Shown piece after piece: positions 19,748 through 29,924 of a DNA stretch of 32,293 bases (position 1 is its first letter; every line of letters starts with the position of its first letter). The translations under genes were made by a program, and so were the position numbers. Origin of the DNA: Rubrivivax sp. (GTDB lineage Bacteria; Pseudomonadota; Gammaproteobacteria; Burkholderiales; Burkholderiaceae_C); the NCBI GenBank assembly GCA_024641965.1, contig JAHECC010000024.1:1-32293 (forward strand), given 5' to 3'. The notes under the pieces are model-generated. The model searched no databases and was not told the DNA's origin. It saw nothing but the letters and a program-made list of their open reading frames with translations.

Positions 19748-20665
19748 CTACCCGACGGCGCCGGCCTCGGCCACCAGCCAGGCCAGGAACTCGCGCACCT
19801 CGGGCTTCTTGCGCGACGCGTCCGACTGCAACAGGTAATAGCTGCGCGGCGATACGACGCTGCTCTTGAATGGCGTGACCAGCTTGCGCTGCGCGATCAG
19901 GTCGTTCAGCAAGGGCAACCGGCCCAGCGCCACACCCTGACCATTGACCACCGCCTGGATCATCTGGTCGTACATCGAGAAGTGCAGCACGCTGGCGGGC
20001 TTCAGGCCCTCGAGGTTCATCGCGCGCAGCCACGGCGGCCATTCCAGCAACTGCGAGCCGGGGCCGCCATCCATGTGCAGCAGGCAATGCTGGCGCAGAT
20101 CCTGCGGTGCCTTCAAAGGCCGCGCCGGATCGCGCCGCAGCTTCGGGCTGCACACCGGCAGTACCACCTCGCCGAACAGGCGCACACCCTCGGCGCCGGC
20201 TGCTTCCTGCGTGTGGTAACGGATGCCGATGTCGACACCATCGCGGTTCAGGTTGACCACGGTATTGCTGGCCGAGATGTGCACGTCCACGTCGGGATGG
20301 GAGGCGGTGAAGCCGGCAAGCCGCGGAATCAGCCACAAGCCCGCGAAACCGGCGGTGGTGGTGACGACCACGGTCTTCTTGCGCTTCTCGCCACGCAGCG
20401 CGACGCTGGCCTGGTGCAACTGCTGCAGCACTTCGACCACCGTGTGCTGCAGCAACTGGCCCTCGTCGCTGAGGCGCAACGCACGGTGCAGCCGCTTGAA
20501 CAGCGGCGCGCCGTAGAAGGCCTCCAGCGCCGCCACCTGGCGGCTGACCGCGGATTGCGTCAAGGCCAGCTCGTCGCCAGCTCGCGTGAAGCTCAGGTGT
20601 CGTGCCGCGGCCTCGAAGGCCTCGAGCTGGTCCAGCGGCGGCAGGTCGTACTGGCGGTTGCGCAT
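19748..20665 (-). CDS. LysR-family transcriptional regulator (GcvA-like)
   Basis: LPPLDQLEAFEAAARHLSFTRAGDELALTQSAVSRQVAALEAFYGAPLFKRLHRALRLSDEG HTH followed by an effector domain. Confidence 0.94.
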   Translation of the reverse strand: MRNRQYDLPPLDQLEAFEAAARHLSFTRAGDELALTQSAVSRQVAALEAFYGAPLFKRLHRALRLSDEGQLLQHTVVEVLQQLHQASVALRGEKRKKTVVVTTTAGFAGLWLIPRLAGFTASHPDVDVHISASNTVVNLNRDGVDIGIRYHTQEAAGAEGVRLFGEVVLPVCSPKLRRDPARPLKAPQDLRQHCLLHMDGGPGSQLLEWPPWLRAMNLEGLKPASVLHFSMYDQMIQAVVNGQGVALGRLPLLNDLIAQRKLVTPFKSSVVSPRSYYLLQSDASRKKPEVREFLAWLVAEAGAVG

Positions 20666-20817
20666 CGATGATTGGTATTCCTGTTTCGCATGCAAAGCAT
20701 TCGAACATAACGTTTGAAGCGGGGCCCGCATGCGCGCAGACTTCAGTCAACCCGAGGACCGATGGGGTCATCGGGCCTAGTCTGACGAATGCATATTCTG
20801 CATGCAAAGGAGCCAAC
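20666..20817. promoter_or_regulatory. Divergent regulatory region between LysR and DUF2917 genes
   Basis: Direct repeat GCATGCAAAG at 20688-20697 and 20800-20809; inverted repeats TTCGAAC-ATAAC-GTTTGAA (20700-20718) and GGACCGAT-GGGGTC-ATCGGGCC (20756-20777). Confidence 0.5.
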
Positions 20818-21111
20818 ATGAAAAACGACCTCAAGCACGCGACCATCCGTCTGCCGCGCGGCCACCTGCATCGCGTGGACAACGGCCGCGGCACGCTTCT
20901 GCAATGCCTGGGCGGCACACTGTGGCTGACGCAGCAGGGCGATCCGCGCGACATCGTGCTCGAAGCCGGCGAAGAGGCCGTGATCGACCGCGACGGCACG
21001 AGCATCGTCAGCGCACTCAGCGACGCCAGCTTCGTGCTGTCGGGCGAGCGCAGGCCGCACGAAATGCAGCTGCGCGCGCGCCAAGCCCAGGCAGCATTAG
21101 CCGCCCATTGA
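20818..21111 (+). CDS. DUF2917 domain-containing protein
   Basis: AAGGAG RBS before ATG; IRLPRGHLHRVDNGRGTLLQCLGGTLWLTQQGDPRDIVLEAGEEAVIDRDGTSIVSALSDASFVL; DUF2917-like. Confidence 0.85.
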   Translation: MKNDLKHATIRLPRGHLHRVDNGRGTLLQCLGGTLWLTQQGDPRDIVLEAGEEAVIDRDGTSIVSALSDASFVLSGERRPHEMQLRARQAQAALAAH

Positions 21112-21207
21112 CACCCACACTGCGGGCGGCGTGCGCTACAGCATCGAGCGGATTCCCGCGCGTTGCATCGATGTCACGCGACCGACCGAAGGCCGTCGCG
21201 CCGCTGC

Positions 21208-21672
21208 CTACTGCACCGGCCCCTTCAACGCCGCAGGCATCGGCAGCGACATGATCTCGATGCCCTCGTCGAGCAGCTGGCGGCGCTCGTCGGCGCTGGC
21301 CTGGCCGCGGATGCCGCGTGCCTCGATCTCGCCGTAGTGGATGCGGCGCGCTTCTTCGGGGAACTGCGTGCCCACGTCCTCGGTGTTGTCCAGCATGCGG
21401 CGCACGGCCTGCATCCACTGGGCCTGCAGTTGCGGCGGCGATGCATCGGCGACCGCAGCGTCGGCCACCGCAGCCGGCGGCGTGCCCTCGACGGCTTCAC
21501 GTTGACTCGAAAGGTTCAGGCGCGGTGCGCTGGGCAGGCGGCTGACGATGCGGTCGGCACACAGCGGGCACTCGATCTGCCCGCGCCCGTTCTGCGTCAT
21601 GAACTCGTCTTCCGACGCGAACCAGCCTTCGAAGCCATGGCCGTTCGTGCAGCGCAGATCCAGAACTTTCAT
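21208..21672 (-). CDS. DUF1178 family protein
   Basis: MKVLDLRCTNGHGFEGWFASEDEFMTQNGRGQIECPLCADRIVSRLPSAPRLN...EEARRIHYGEIEARGIRGQAS; DUF1178 with C-x(n)-CPLC zinc-ribbon-like cysteines. Confidence 0.92.
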   Translation of the reverse strand: MKVLDLRCTNGHGFEGWFASEDEFMTQNGRGQIECPLCADRIVSRLPSAPRLNLSSQREAVEGTPPAAVADAAVADASPPQLQAQWMQAVRRMLDNTEDVGTQFPEEARRIHYGEIEARGIRGQASADERRQLLDEGIEIMSLPMPAALKGPVQ

Positions 21673-22310
21673 CGCGCCATTATCGCCGTCGTGCCCGCGG
21701 GAGCTTGCATCCAGTCCAGCGTCCAGTGTCCGGCGCGCCACTTCTGCAGCCACATCAGCGCAATCAGCGTCTTCACGTCGCTGATCTCGCCCGCTGCGGC
21801 GTGGGCGTCCAGCTCGGCCTCGTTCATCAGGCACAGTTCGATGAACTCGCCCGGGTCCAGCTGCTGCGCACCGCCGCTCAAGCCGCGCGCGAACCAGATC
21901 TCGATGATCTCGGTGGAGTAGGCAGCGGCGTTGTGTACCAGGCCGGCACGGGCCCATTGCTGCGCGCTGTAGCCGGTTTCCTCGAGCAGTTCGCGCATGG
22001 CGCATTGCAGCGTGGGTTCACCGGCATCGATCTTCCCGGCCGGGATCTCCAGCATCACCTGGCCCACCGGGTAGCGGAACTGCCGCTCCAGCACCACGCG
22101 GCCGTCGTCGAGCAGCGGCACGATGGCCACGGCGCCTGGATGCACCACGTATTCGCGTGTTGCCGTGGCGCCATCGGGCAGGCGCACATGGTCGCGTCGC
22201 ACTTCCAGAAAGTTGCCCTTGTGGAGCAGTTCGCTGCGCTGGCGGTGCTCGCGCAGATGGCCGTCGATCAGCGCATCGTCACCGTCCGCCGGCAGTCGCG
22301 GCGCACTCAA
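21669..22310 (-). CDS. NUDIX hydrolase (ADP-ribose pyrophosphatase-like)
   Basis: Nudix box GKIDAGEPTLQCAMRELLEETGY; TTG start at 22310 overlapping the nuoN stop (TTGA). Confidence 0.9.
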   Translation of the reverse strand: MSAPRLPADGDDALIDGHLREHRQRSELLHKGNFLEVRRDHVRLPDGATATREYVVHPGAVAIVPLLDDGRVVLERQFRYPVGQVMLEIPAGKIDAGEPTLQCAMRELLEETGYSAQQWARAGLVHNAAAYSTEIIEIWFARGLSGGAQQLDPGEFIELCLMNEAELDAHAAAGEISDVKTLIALMWLQKWRAGHWTLDWMQAPAGTTAIMAR

Positions 22311-23788
22311 CTGGCCAAGGCCTTGACGATCGCGTCGCGGCACAGGTTCATCAGCCCGCCGGGCAGCAGGCCGAAGACCAGAACCGCCAGGCCGTTCAGC
22401 GCCAGCAAGGCGCTGACGCCCCGGCCGCGTTCGATGGCCGTGTCGTGCGCGGGTGCATCGAAGTACATGACCTTGACCACGCGCAGGTAGTAGTACGCGC
22501 CGACCAGGGACATCAACACCGCGAACACCGCGAGACCGATATAGACCGGCTGGTGGCTGGACACCAGCGCCTGCAGGATCGACAGCTTGGCGTAGAAGCC
22601 CACCAGCGGCGGTACGCCGGCCAGCGAGAACATGAACACGGTCATCACGCCAGCCACCCATGGGCTGCGCTGCGCCAGGCCGGCCAGGTCGCCGATCTCC
22701 TCGCTTTCGAAGCCCTGCGCCGACAGGTACAGGATCAGGCCGAAGGTGCCCAGCGTGGTGAGCACGTAGGTGACGACATAGAACATGGCCGAGCTGTAGG
22801 CGTTGCCGGCCGAGAAGGTGTTGCCGCCGATCACGCCCGCGCTCATGCCCAGCAGCACGAAACCCATCTGCGCGATGGTGGAATAGGCCAGCATGCGCTT
22901 CAGGTTGCTCTGCGCGATGGCCGCGAGGTTGCCCACCATCAGCGAGGCCACCGCCATGACGATGAACATCTGCTGCCAGTCCGGCGCCAGGCCCGACATG
23001 CCGTCGACCAGCAGCCGGATGATGATGGCAAAGGCCGCCAGCTTGGGCGCGCCGCCGATGAGCAGCGTGACCGCCGTCGGCGCGCCCTGGTAGACATCGG
23101 GCACCCACATGTGGAAGGGCACGACGCCGAGCTTGAAGGCCAGGCCGGCAACCACGAAGACCACGCCGAAGGTCAGCACTTCCTTGTTGATGCGGCCGGT
23201 GCCGATGGCCTTGAAGACTTCGCCCAGGTCCAGTGAGCCGGTGGCGCCATACATCATCGACAGGCCGTAGAGCAGGAAGCCGCTGGCCAGCGCGCCGAGC
23301 ACGAAGTACTTCATCGCCGCCTCGGTGGCCACGCCATGGTCGCGACGCATCGCGGTCAGAGCGTACAGCGACAGGCTCATCAGTTCCAAGCCGAGATAGA
23401 TGACGAGGAAATTGTTGGCCGACACCATCACCGAGATGCCGAGGTAGACGAACAGCGACAAGGTGAAGAACTCGCCCTTGAGCATGTCGCGCGAAGCCAG
23501 GTAGGGCTGCGCGTAGGCGATGCTGACCATCATCGCCACGGCGGCGAAGAAGGCCAGCAAGTGGCCCATCGGATCGGCCACCACCATGGCCTGCATTCCG
23601 TACAGCGTGACGCCGTCGTTGAAGTAGCTCAGGTGCATCAGCGCCACCGCCGCCAGCGTGGCCTGGGTCAGCCACAGCGTGACTCGGCGGCGCTCGTCGC
23701 TGACCCACAGGTCGACCAGCGTGACGATGCAGGCCATCGTCAGCAGCAGCATCTCCGGGTAGAGCACGAGCCAGTTCATCTCTTTCAT
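22307..23788 (-). CDS. nuoN: NADH-quinone oxidoreductase subunit N
   Basis: Polytopic antiporter-like subunit; SNLKRMLAYSTIAQMGFVLLGMSAG; position at the end of the nuo operon. Confidence 0.96.
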   Translation of the reverse strand: MKEMNWLVLYPEMLLLTMACIVTLVDLWVSDERRRVTLWLTQATLAAVALMHLSYFNDGVTLYGMQAMVVADPMGHLLAFFAAVAMMVSIAYAQPYLASRDMLKGEFFTLSLFVYLGISVMVSANNFLVIYLGLELMSLSLYALTAMRRDHGVATEAAMKYFVLGALASGFLLYGLSMMYGATGSLDLGEVFKAIGTGRINKEVLTFGVVFVVAGLAFKLGVVPFHMWVPDVYQGAPTAVTLLIGGAPKLAAFAIIIRLLVDGMSGLAPDWQQMFIVMAVASLMVGNLAAIAQSNLKRMLAYSTIAQMGFVLLGMSAGVIGGNTFSAGNAYSSAMFYVVTYVLTTLGTFGLILYLSAQGFESEEIGDLAGLAQRSPWVAGVMTVFMFSLAGVPPLVGFYAKLSILQALVSSHQPVYIGLAVFAVLMSLVGAYYYLRVVKVMYFDAPAHDTAIERGRGVSALLALNGLAVLVFGLLPGGLMNLCRDAIVKALAS

Positions 23789-23801
23789 GGGGCAGGTCTC
23801 G

Positions 23802-25277
23802 TCAGTTCAGTTTGGACACAGCCACATGCCTGAGCAGCTCGGTCACTGAGACGTGCATCACGTCGGTGAAAGGCTTCGGGTACACGCCCATCCACAGCAC
23901 CGCGACGGCGAGCAGCGCCAGCATCAGGAACTCGCGGCTGTTGATGTCGGTCAGTGCCTTCACGTGGTCGTTGGCCACCGCGCCGAAGTACACCCGCTTG
24001 ACCATCCACAAGGTGTAGGCGGCGCCGAACACCAGCGCGGTAGCGGCCAGCGCCGCGAGCCAGAAGTTCGCCTGCACCGCGCCGAGGATGACCATCCATT
24101 CGCCGACAAAGCCGGCGGTGCCCGGCAGGCCGCAGTTGGCCATCGCAAAGAGCATGACGAAGGCGGTGAATTTGGGCATGGTGTTGACCACGCCGCCATA
24201 GGCCGCGATGTCGCGCGAGTGCACACGGTCGTAGAGCACGCCGATGCACAGGAACATCGCGCCGGAGACGAAGCCGTGCGAGATCATCTGCACGATGCCA
24301 CCGGACACGCCGAGCTCGTTGAAGATGAAGAAGCCGAGCGTGACGAAACCCATGTGCGCAATCGACGAATAGGCCACCAGCTTCTTCATGTCCTGCTGCA
24401 CCAGTGCCACCAGGCCGATGTAGATCACCGCAATCAGGCTCAGGCCGATGATCAGCCAGGCCCATTCGCGGCTGGCATCGGGCGCGATCGGCATCGAGAA
24501 GCGCAGGAAGCCATAGGCGCCGAGCTTGAGCATGATCGCCGCCAGCACGACCGAGCCGCCGGTCGGCGCCTCGACGTGCGCATCGGGCAGCCAGGTGTGC
24601 ACCGGCCACATCGGCACCTTCACCGAGAAGGCCGCGAAGAAGGCGAAGAACAGCAGCGCCTGTGCATTCATCGGCAGCGGCAGCTTGTGCCAGGCGAGGA
24701 TGTCGAAGCTGCCGCCGGACTTGATGTACAGATAGACCAGCGCCACCAGCATCAGCAGCGAGCCAAGCAGCGTGTAGAGGAAGAACTTGAAGGCCGCGTA
24801 GACCCGGTTGGGCCCGCCCCACACGCCGATGATGATGTACATCGGGATCAGCGTGGCCTCGAAGAAGACGTAGAACAGCAGCCCGTCGACGGCGCAGAAC
24901 ACACCCACCAGCAGGCCCGACAGCAACAGGAAGGCACCCATGTACTGGTTCACGCGCTGGGTGATCACCTCCCAGCCGGCGATGACGACGATGACGGTGA
25001 TGAAGGCGGTGAGCAGCACGAACCACACCGAGATGCCGTCGACGCCGAGCGCATAGCGCACATTGAAGCGAGAGATCCAGGGCAGGTTCTCCTGGAACTG
25101 CATGGCGGCGGTACCGGTGTCGAAGCCGGTGACCAGCGGGATCGTGACCAGGAAGCTGGCGATCGCCGCCAGCAGCGCAATGACGCGCACCATCGATGCG
25201 TGCTCATCCCGCCCCAGCGCCAGCAGCAGCGTGCCGGCGAAGATCGGCAGCCAGATGGCGACACTCAGAAGACCCAT
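23802..25277 (-). CDS. nuoM: NADH-quinone oxidoreductase subunit M
   Basis: VHTWLPDAHVEAPTGGSVVLAAIMLKLGAYGFLRFS...QQDMKKLVAYSSIAHMGFVTLG. Confidence 0.97.
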   Translation of the reverse strand: MGLLSVAIWLPIFAGTLLLALGRDEHASMVRVIALLAAIASFLVTIPLVTGFDTGTAAMQFQENLPWISRFNVRYALGVDGISVWFVLLTAFITVIVVIAGWEVITQRVNQYMGAFLLLSGLLVGVFCAVDGLLFYVFFEATLIPMYIIIGVWGGPNRVYAAFKFFLYTLLGSLLMLVALVYLYIKSGGSFDILAWHKLPLPMNAQALLFFAFFAAFSVKVPMWPVHTWLPDAHVEAPTGGSVVLAAIMLKLGAYGFLRFSMPIAPDASREWAWLIIGLSLIAVIYIGLVALVQQDMKKLVAYSSIAHMGFVTLGFFIFNELGVSGGIVQMISHGFVSGAMFLCIGVLYDRVHSRDIAAYGGVVNTMPKFTAFVMLFAMANCGLPGTAGFVGEWMVILGAVQANFWLAALAATALVFGAAYTLWMVKRVYFGAVANDHVKALTDINSREFLMLALLAVAVLWMGVYPKPFTDVMHVSVTELLRHVAVSKLN

Positions 25278-25305
25278 TTTCTTGTTCTCCGCCGCGGCTG
25301 CCCGT

Positions 25306-27339
25306 TCAACGGCCGATCAGGCCCGAAAGATAGGGCCACAGCTGCCAGCTCAGCAGTGCGAACACGCCGAGCACCATGACCAGCGCGTACCAGTAGAGGA
25401 AGCCGCTCTGCAGCCGGCGCACGACCGAGGCGACGCCGCCGACGGCACGCGCCGAGCCGTTGATCAGGCCGTCGATGACGGCCACGTCGCCGCCCTTCCA
25501 CAGCCCTTGGCCCAAACCGCGTGCCGCTGCGGCGAGCACGTTCTCGTTGAACCAGTCGAAGTAGTACTTGCTGTCCATCAGCCGATAGACGAAATCGAAG
25601 CGCGCGCGCAGCATGGCCGGAATCGCGGTCCACTTCAGGTACAGCGTCCAGGCCACGACCACGCCGGCCACCATCAGCCAGAACGGCAGGGTGCTGACCG
25701 AATGCATCGCCATGCCCCAGGCACCGCGGAACTCGTGCGCCATCTCGGCCATGGCCGGGTGCGCCTGCAGCACGGCGATCGAATCCTTGAAGAAGCCGCC
25801 GTAGAGCATCGGCTCGATCATCAGGTAGCCGATACCCACCGAGGCGACGGCCAGCAGGATCAACGGCACCGTCACCACCGCCGGCGACTCGTGCGGCTCG
25901 TGCACGTGCACATGCCCGTGCGCGTCGGCGTGGTCGTGCTCGCCCGGGAAGGGCTTGTGGCGGAAGCGCTCCGGCCCGTGGAACACCAGGAAGTACATGC
26001 GGAAGCTGTACAGCGCGGTGACGAACACGCTGGCCACCACCGCGAAGTAGGCGAAGCCCGCGCCCGGCAACTCGCTGAAGTGCACCGCCTCGATGATGCT
26101 GTCCTTGGAATAGAAGCCGGCGAAGAAGGGCACTGCAATCAACGCCATCGAGCCCAGCAGCGAGGTGATCCAGGTGATCGGCATGTACTTGCGCAGCCCG
26201 CCCATGTTGCGGATGTCCTGGTCGTGGTGCATGCCCAGGATCACCGAGCCGGCCGCCAGGAACAGCAGCGCCTTGAAGAAGGCATGCGTCATCAGGTGGA
26301 ACACGGCCACCGAATAGGCCGAGGCGCCGAGGGCCACCGTCATGTAGCCCAGCTGCGACAGCGTGGAGTACGCCACCACGCGCTTGATGTCGTTCTGGAT
26401 CACGCCGAGGAAGCCCATGAACAGCGCGGTGATCGCGCCGATCACCAGCACCAGGTTCAGCGCCGTGTCGGACAGCTCGAACAGCGGCGACATGCGCGCC
26501 ACCATGAAGATGCCGGCGGTGACCATCGTCGCGGCGTGGATCAGCGCCGAGATCGGCGTCGGGCCTTCCATCGAATCGGGAAGCCACACGTGCAGCGGCA
26601 CCTGCGCGCTCTTGCCCATCGCTCCGATGAACAGGCAGATGCAGATCACGGTGATCAGCATCCAGTCGTTTCCGGGAAAGCTCATGCCGCCGAGCTCGCC
26701 GGCCTTGGCGAAGGTCTCGCCGTAGTTCAGCGTGCCGGCATAGGCCGCGATCAACCCGATGCCGAGGATGAAGCCGAAATCGCCGACGCGGTTGACGATG
26801 AACGCCTTCATGTTCGCGAAGATCGCCGTCGGCTTCGCGTAGTAGTAGCCGATCAGCAGATACGACACCAGGCCCACCGCTTCCCAGCCGAAGAACAGCT
26901 GCAGGAAGTTGTTGCTCATCACCAGCATCAGCATGCTGAAGGTGAACAGGCTGATGTAACTGAAGAAACGCTGGTAGCCGCCGGGCGAGGTGTCATCGTC
27001 GGCCATGTAGCCGATGGTGTAGATGTGCACCATCAGCGACACGAAGGTGACGACGCACATCATCATCGCGGACAGGCCGTCGATGAGGAAGCCGATTTCC
27101 ATCTTCAGGTCGCCCACCACCATCCATTCGTATACGGTGGCGTTGAAGCGTGCGCCGTGATTGGCCACATCGTTGAGCACGAAGGCCGAGGCGATGAAGG
27201 ACACCAGCACACCGAGGATGGTGACGCTGTGCGCACCGCGGCGGCCGACAGCCTGACCGGCCAGGCCGGCCACCAGCGAGCCGGCCAAAGGTGCCAGCGC
27301 GATCAGCAGCAGCAGGCTCGGGGACAGGGTGGCTTGCAT
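25306..27339 (-). CDS. nuoL: NADH-quinone oxidoreductase subunit L
   Basis: VPLHVWLPDSMEGPTPISALIHAATMVTAGIFMVARMSPLFELS...NDIKRVVAYSTLSQLGYMTVALG. Confidence 0.97.
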   Translation of the reverse strand: MQATLSPSLLLLIALAPLAGSLVAGLAGQAVGRRGAHSVTILGVLVSFIASAFVLNDVANHGARFNATVYEWMVVGDLKMEIGFLIDGLSAMMMCVVTFVSLMVHIYTIGYMADDDTSPGGYQRFFSYISLFTFSMLMLVMSNNFLQLFFGWEAVGLVSYLLIGYYYAKPTAIFANMKAFIVNRVGDFGFILGIGLIAAYAGTLNYGETFAKAGELGGMSFPGNDWMLITVICICLFIGAMGKSAQVPLHVWLPDSMEGPTPISALIHAATMVTAGIFMVARMSPLFELSDTALNLVLVIGAITALFMGFLGVIQNDIKRVVAYSTLSQLGYMTVALGASAYSVAVFHLMTHAFFKALLFLAAGSVILGMHHDQDIRNMGGLRKYMPITWITSLLGSMALIAVPFFAGFYSKDSIIEAVHFSELPGAGFAYFAVVASVFVTALYSFRMYFLVFHGPERFRHKPFPGEHDHADAHGHVHVHEPHESPAVVTVPLILLAVASVGIGYLMIEPMLYGGFFKDSIAVLQAHPAMAEMAHEFRGAWGMAMHSVSTLPFWLMVAGVVVAWTLYLKWTAIPAMLRARFDFVYRLMDSKYYFDWFNENVLAAAARGLGQGLWKGGDVAVIDGLINGSARAVGGVASVVRRLQSGFLYWYALVMVLGVFALLSWQLWPYLSGLIGR

Positions 27340-27346
27340 GGCGGCG

Positions 27347-27664
27347 CTACCCCTTCAGTGCGTCGAGCTCGTCGACGTTGATCGTGGCGCGGTTGCGGAA
27401 CAGAACCACCAGGATCGCCAGCCCGATGGCCGATTCGGCCGCCGCCACGGTGAGGATGAAGAACACGAACACCTGCCCGCCCATGTCGCCCAAGTAATAC
27501 GAAAACGCGATGAAGTTCAGGTTCACCGCCAGCAGCATGAGTTCGATGGCCATCAGCAACACGATCAGGTTGCGGCGGTTGAGAAAGATGCCGACCACCG
27601 ACAACGCGAACAGGATGCCGCCCAGTGACAGGAAGTGACCCAGCGTGACCGTGCCGAAGCTCAT
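27347..27664 (-). CDS. nuoK: NADH-quinone oxidoreductase subunit K
   Basis: [47 protein letters not shown]...[19 protein letters not shown]. Confidence 0.97.
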   Translation of the reverse strand: MSFGTVTLGHFLSLGGILFALSVVGIFLNRRNLIVLLMAIELMLLAVNLNFIAFSYYLGDMGGQVFVFFILTVAAAESAIGLAILVVLFRNRATINVDELDALKG

Positions 27665-28305
27665 GTCTGCGCCTCCTTGCCGTCCGCAGGTGCCGCGGAT
27701 GGATCGGGCTCGACCGTGGCGCGCATCTTCACGACGCGCAGTCGATCGGCCTTCTTCACCCTGACCTGCGCGCTCGGGTCCATGTGGCGGCTGTCCTTGC
27801 GCTGGCGCAGCGTCAGCGCGATCGCGGCGATGATGGCCACCAGCAGCAGCACCGCCGCCACCTGCAGCGGATAGAGGTAGTTGGTGTAGATCTCGATGCC
27901 GAGCACCTTGCTGTTGCCCAGCTTGAGCAGCAAGGGGTCGGGCGCGGGCGCCTCGGTCAGCCGGAAGCCGCCCATCAGCACCAGCGCCATCTCCAGTGCG
28001 ATCAACGCACCGACGAAGCCGGCCAACGGAAAATGCTTCCAGAAACCCTGGCGCACGCTGTCGACTTCGACATCGAGCATCATCACGACGAACAGGAACA
28101 GCACCATCACCGCGCCCACGTATACCAGCACCAGCGCGATGGCCAGGAACTCGGCGCGCAGCAGCATCCACAGGCACGACGCGGTGCCGAAGGCCAGCAC
28201 CAGATACAGCGCCGCATGCACCGTGCTGCGCGCGGTGATGACGCGGAAGGCTGCAAACAGCAGCACGACCGAGAAGAGGTAGAAAAGCGCGCTCGAGATG
28301 TTCAT
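27661..28305 (-). CDS. nuoJ: NADH-quinone oxidoreductase subunit J
   Basis: [59 protein letters not shown]. Confidence 0.96.
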   Translation of the reverse strand: MNISSALFYLFSVVLLFAAFRVITARSTVHAALYLVLAFGTASCLWMLLRAEFLAIALVLVYVGAVMVLFLFVVMMLDVEVDSVRQGFWKHFPLAGFVGALIALEMALVLMGGFRLTEAPAPDPLLLKLGNSKVLGIEIYTNYLYPLQVAAVLLLVAIIAAIALTLRQRKDSRHMDPSAQVRVKKADRLRVVKMRATVEPDPSAAPADGKEAQT

Positions 28306-28336
28306 GGGGATGGTGCGCCCGAAGGCCCGCTGCGCG

Positions 28337-28834
28337 TCAGCGGTACTTGGCGTCGGCCTCCTTCGCAGCAGCGATCTCTTTCTCGTAGCGGTCACCCACG
28401 GCGAGCAGCATGTCCTTGGTGAAGTACAGGTCGCCGCGCTTTTCGCCGTGGTACTCGAGGATGTGGGTTTCGACGATCGAATCGACCGGGCAACTTTCTT
28501 CGCAGAAGCCGCAGAAGATGCATTTCGTCAGGTCGATGTCGTAGCGCGTGGTGCGGCGCGAGCCGTCGTCGCGCACATCGGACTCGATGGTGATGGCCAA
28601 GGCCGGGCAGACCGCCTCGCACAGCTTGCAGGCGATGCAGCGCTCCTCGCCGTTTTCATAGCGGCGCAGTGCGTGCAGGCCACGAAATCGCGGCGACAGC
28701 GGTGTTTTTTCCTCCGGGTACTGCACCGTGATCTTGCGCGCCCAGAAGTACTTGCCGGTGATGCGCAGACCCTTCAGCAGTTCCACCAGCATGAAGCTGG
28801 AGGCGAAGTCCTTGAATGAAGCTACGGCTGACAT
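28337..28834 (-). CDS. nuoI: NADH-quinone oxidoreductase subunit I (2x 4Fe-4S)
   Basis: [21 protein letters not shown] and [21 protein letters not shown] ferredoxin motifs. Confidence 0.97.
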   Translation of the reverse strand: MSAVASFKDFASSFMLVELLKGLRITGKYFWARKITVQYPEEKTPLSPRFRGLHALRRYENGEERCIACKLCEAVCPALAITIESDVRDDGSRRTTRYDIDLTKCIFCGFCEESCPVDSIVETHILEYHGEKRGDLYFTKDMLLAVGDRYEKEIAAAKEADAKYR

Positions 28835-28847
28835 GGTCGTATTCCTT

Positions 28848-29915
28848 TCACAACCAGATGTTCAGCGGCGACTGGATCCACAGCCCCACGACGACCAGCC
28901 ACACCAGCGTGACCGGGATGAAGATCTTCCAACCCAGTCGCATGATCTGGTCGTAGCGGTAGCGCGGGAAGGTGGCGCGCACCCACAGGAACATCGTGAC
29001 CACGACGAAGGTCTTGATGCAGATCCAGATCCAGCCGGGGATGGCGTTGAACACGGCGCTGTCGATCGGGCTGAGCCAGCCACCGAGGAACATGATCACC
29101 ACCAGCATCGACACCAGGATCATGTTGGCGTATTCGGCCAGGAAGAACATCGCGAAGGACATGCCCGAGTATTCGATCATGTGGCCGGCGACGATCTCGG
29201 ACTCGCCCTCGACCACGTCGAAGGGGTGGCGGTTGGTCTCGGCCAGCCCGGAGATGAAATAGACCAGGAAGATCGGCAGCAGCGGCAGCCAGTTCCACGA
29301 CAGGAAGTTCAGCCCCATGTCGGCGAAGCGGCCCCGGTCCTGCGACAGCACGATGTCGCTCATGTTCAGGCTGGCCGAGACCATCAGTACCACCACCAGC
29401 GCGAAGCCCATCGCGATCTCGTAGCTGACCATCTGCGCCGAGGCGCGCAGCGCGCCAAGGAAGGCGTACTTCGAGTTGCTGGCCCAGCCGGCGATGATCA
29501 CGCCGTAGACCTCAAGCGAGGTGATGGCCATCAGGAACAGCAGGCCCGCATTGATGTTGGCCAGCGCCACCTCGGGCCCGAAGGGAATCACCGCCCACGC
29601 CGCCAGCGCCGGCATGATGGTCATCACCGGGCCGAGGAAGAACAGCGGCTTGTTCGCCGCGGTCGGACGAATGATCTCCTTGAACATCAGCTTGACCGCA
29701 TCGGCGATCGGCGTCAGCAGGCCCAGCGGGCCGACGCGGTTCGGCCCCGGGCGCAGCTGCGTGAAGCCGATGCCCTTGCGTTCCCACAGCGTCAGGTAGG
29801 CCACCGCGCCCATCAGCGGCGCCAGCAGCGCGACGATCTTGATCAGGCTCCAGACGACGGCCCAAAGCGTCGCGCCCATCAGCGACACACCGAACTGGTT
29901 GACGGTTTCGAGCAT
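28848..29915 (-). CDS. nuoH: NADH-quinone oxidoreductase subunit H
   Basis: [37 protein letters not shown]...[35 protein letters not shown]. Confidence 0.97.
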   Translation of the reverse strand: MLETVNQFGVSLMGATLWAVVWSLIKIVALLAPLMGAVAYLTLWERKGIGFTQLRPGPNRVGPLGLLTPIADAVKLMFKEIIRPTAANKPLFFLGPVMTIMPALAAWAVIPFGPEVALANINAGLLFLMAITSLEVYGVIIAGWASNSKYAFLGALRASAQMVSYEIAMGFALVVVLMVSASLNMSDIVLSQDRGRFADMGLNFLSWNWLPLLPIFLVYFISGLAETNRHPFDVVEGESEIVAGHMIEYSGMSFAMFFLAEYANMILVSMLVVIMFLGGWLSPIDSAVFNAIPGWIWICIKTFVVVTMFLWVRATFPRYRYDQIMRLGWKIFIPVTLVWLVVVGLWIQSPLNIWL

Positions 29916-29924
29916 GTGCGGTCC

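Noticed and set aside
19724-19748. Short repeated GCTCTGAC around the FAD-oxidase stop codon
   Set aside because: Eight-base repeat in a GC-rich junction is likely chance; no function suggested.
19748-20665. LysR gene as the dedicated regulator of the PCA operon
   Set aside because: Separated from the operon by three unrelated genes and paired divergently with DUF2917; no sequence support for control of the lig-type genes.
25063-27381. 772-aa plus-strand ORF opposite nuoL
   Set aside because: Antisense open frame caused by high GC and codon bias; His/Arg/Gln-rich low-complexity product, no recognisable domain, opposite a clear nuoL.
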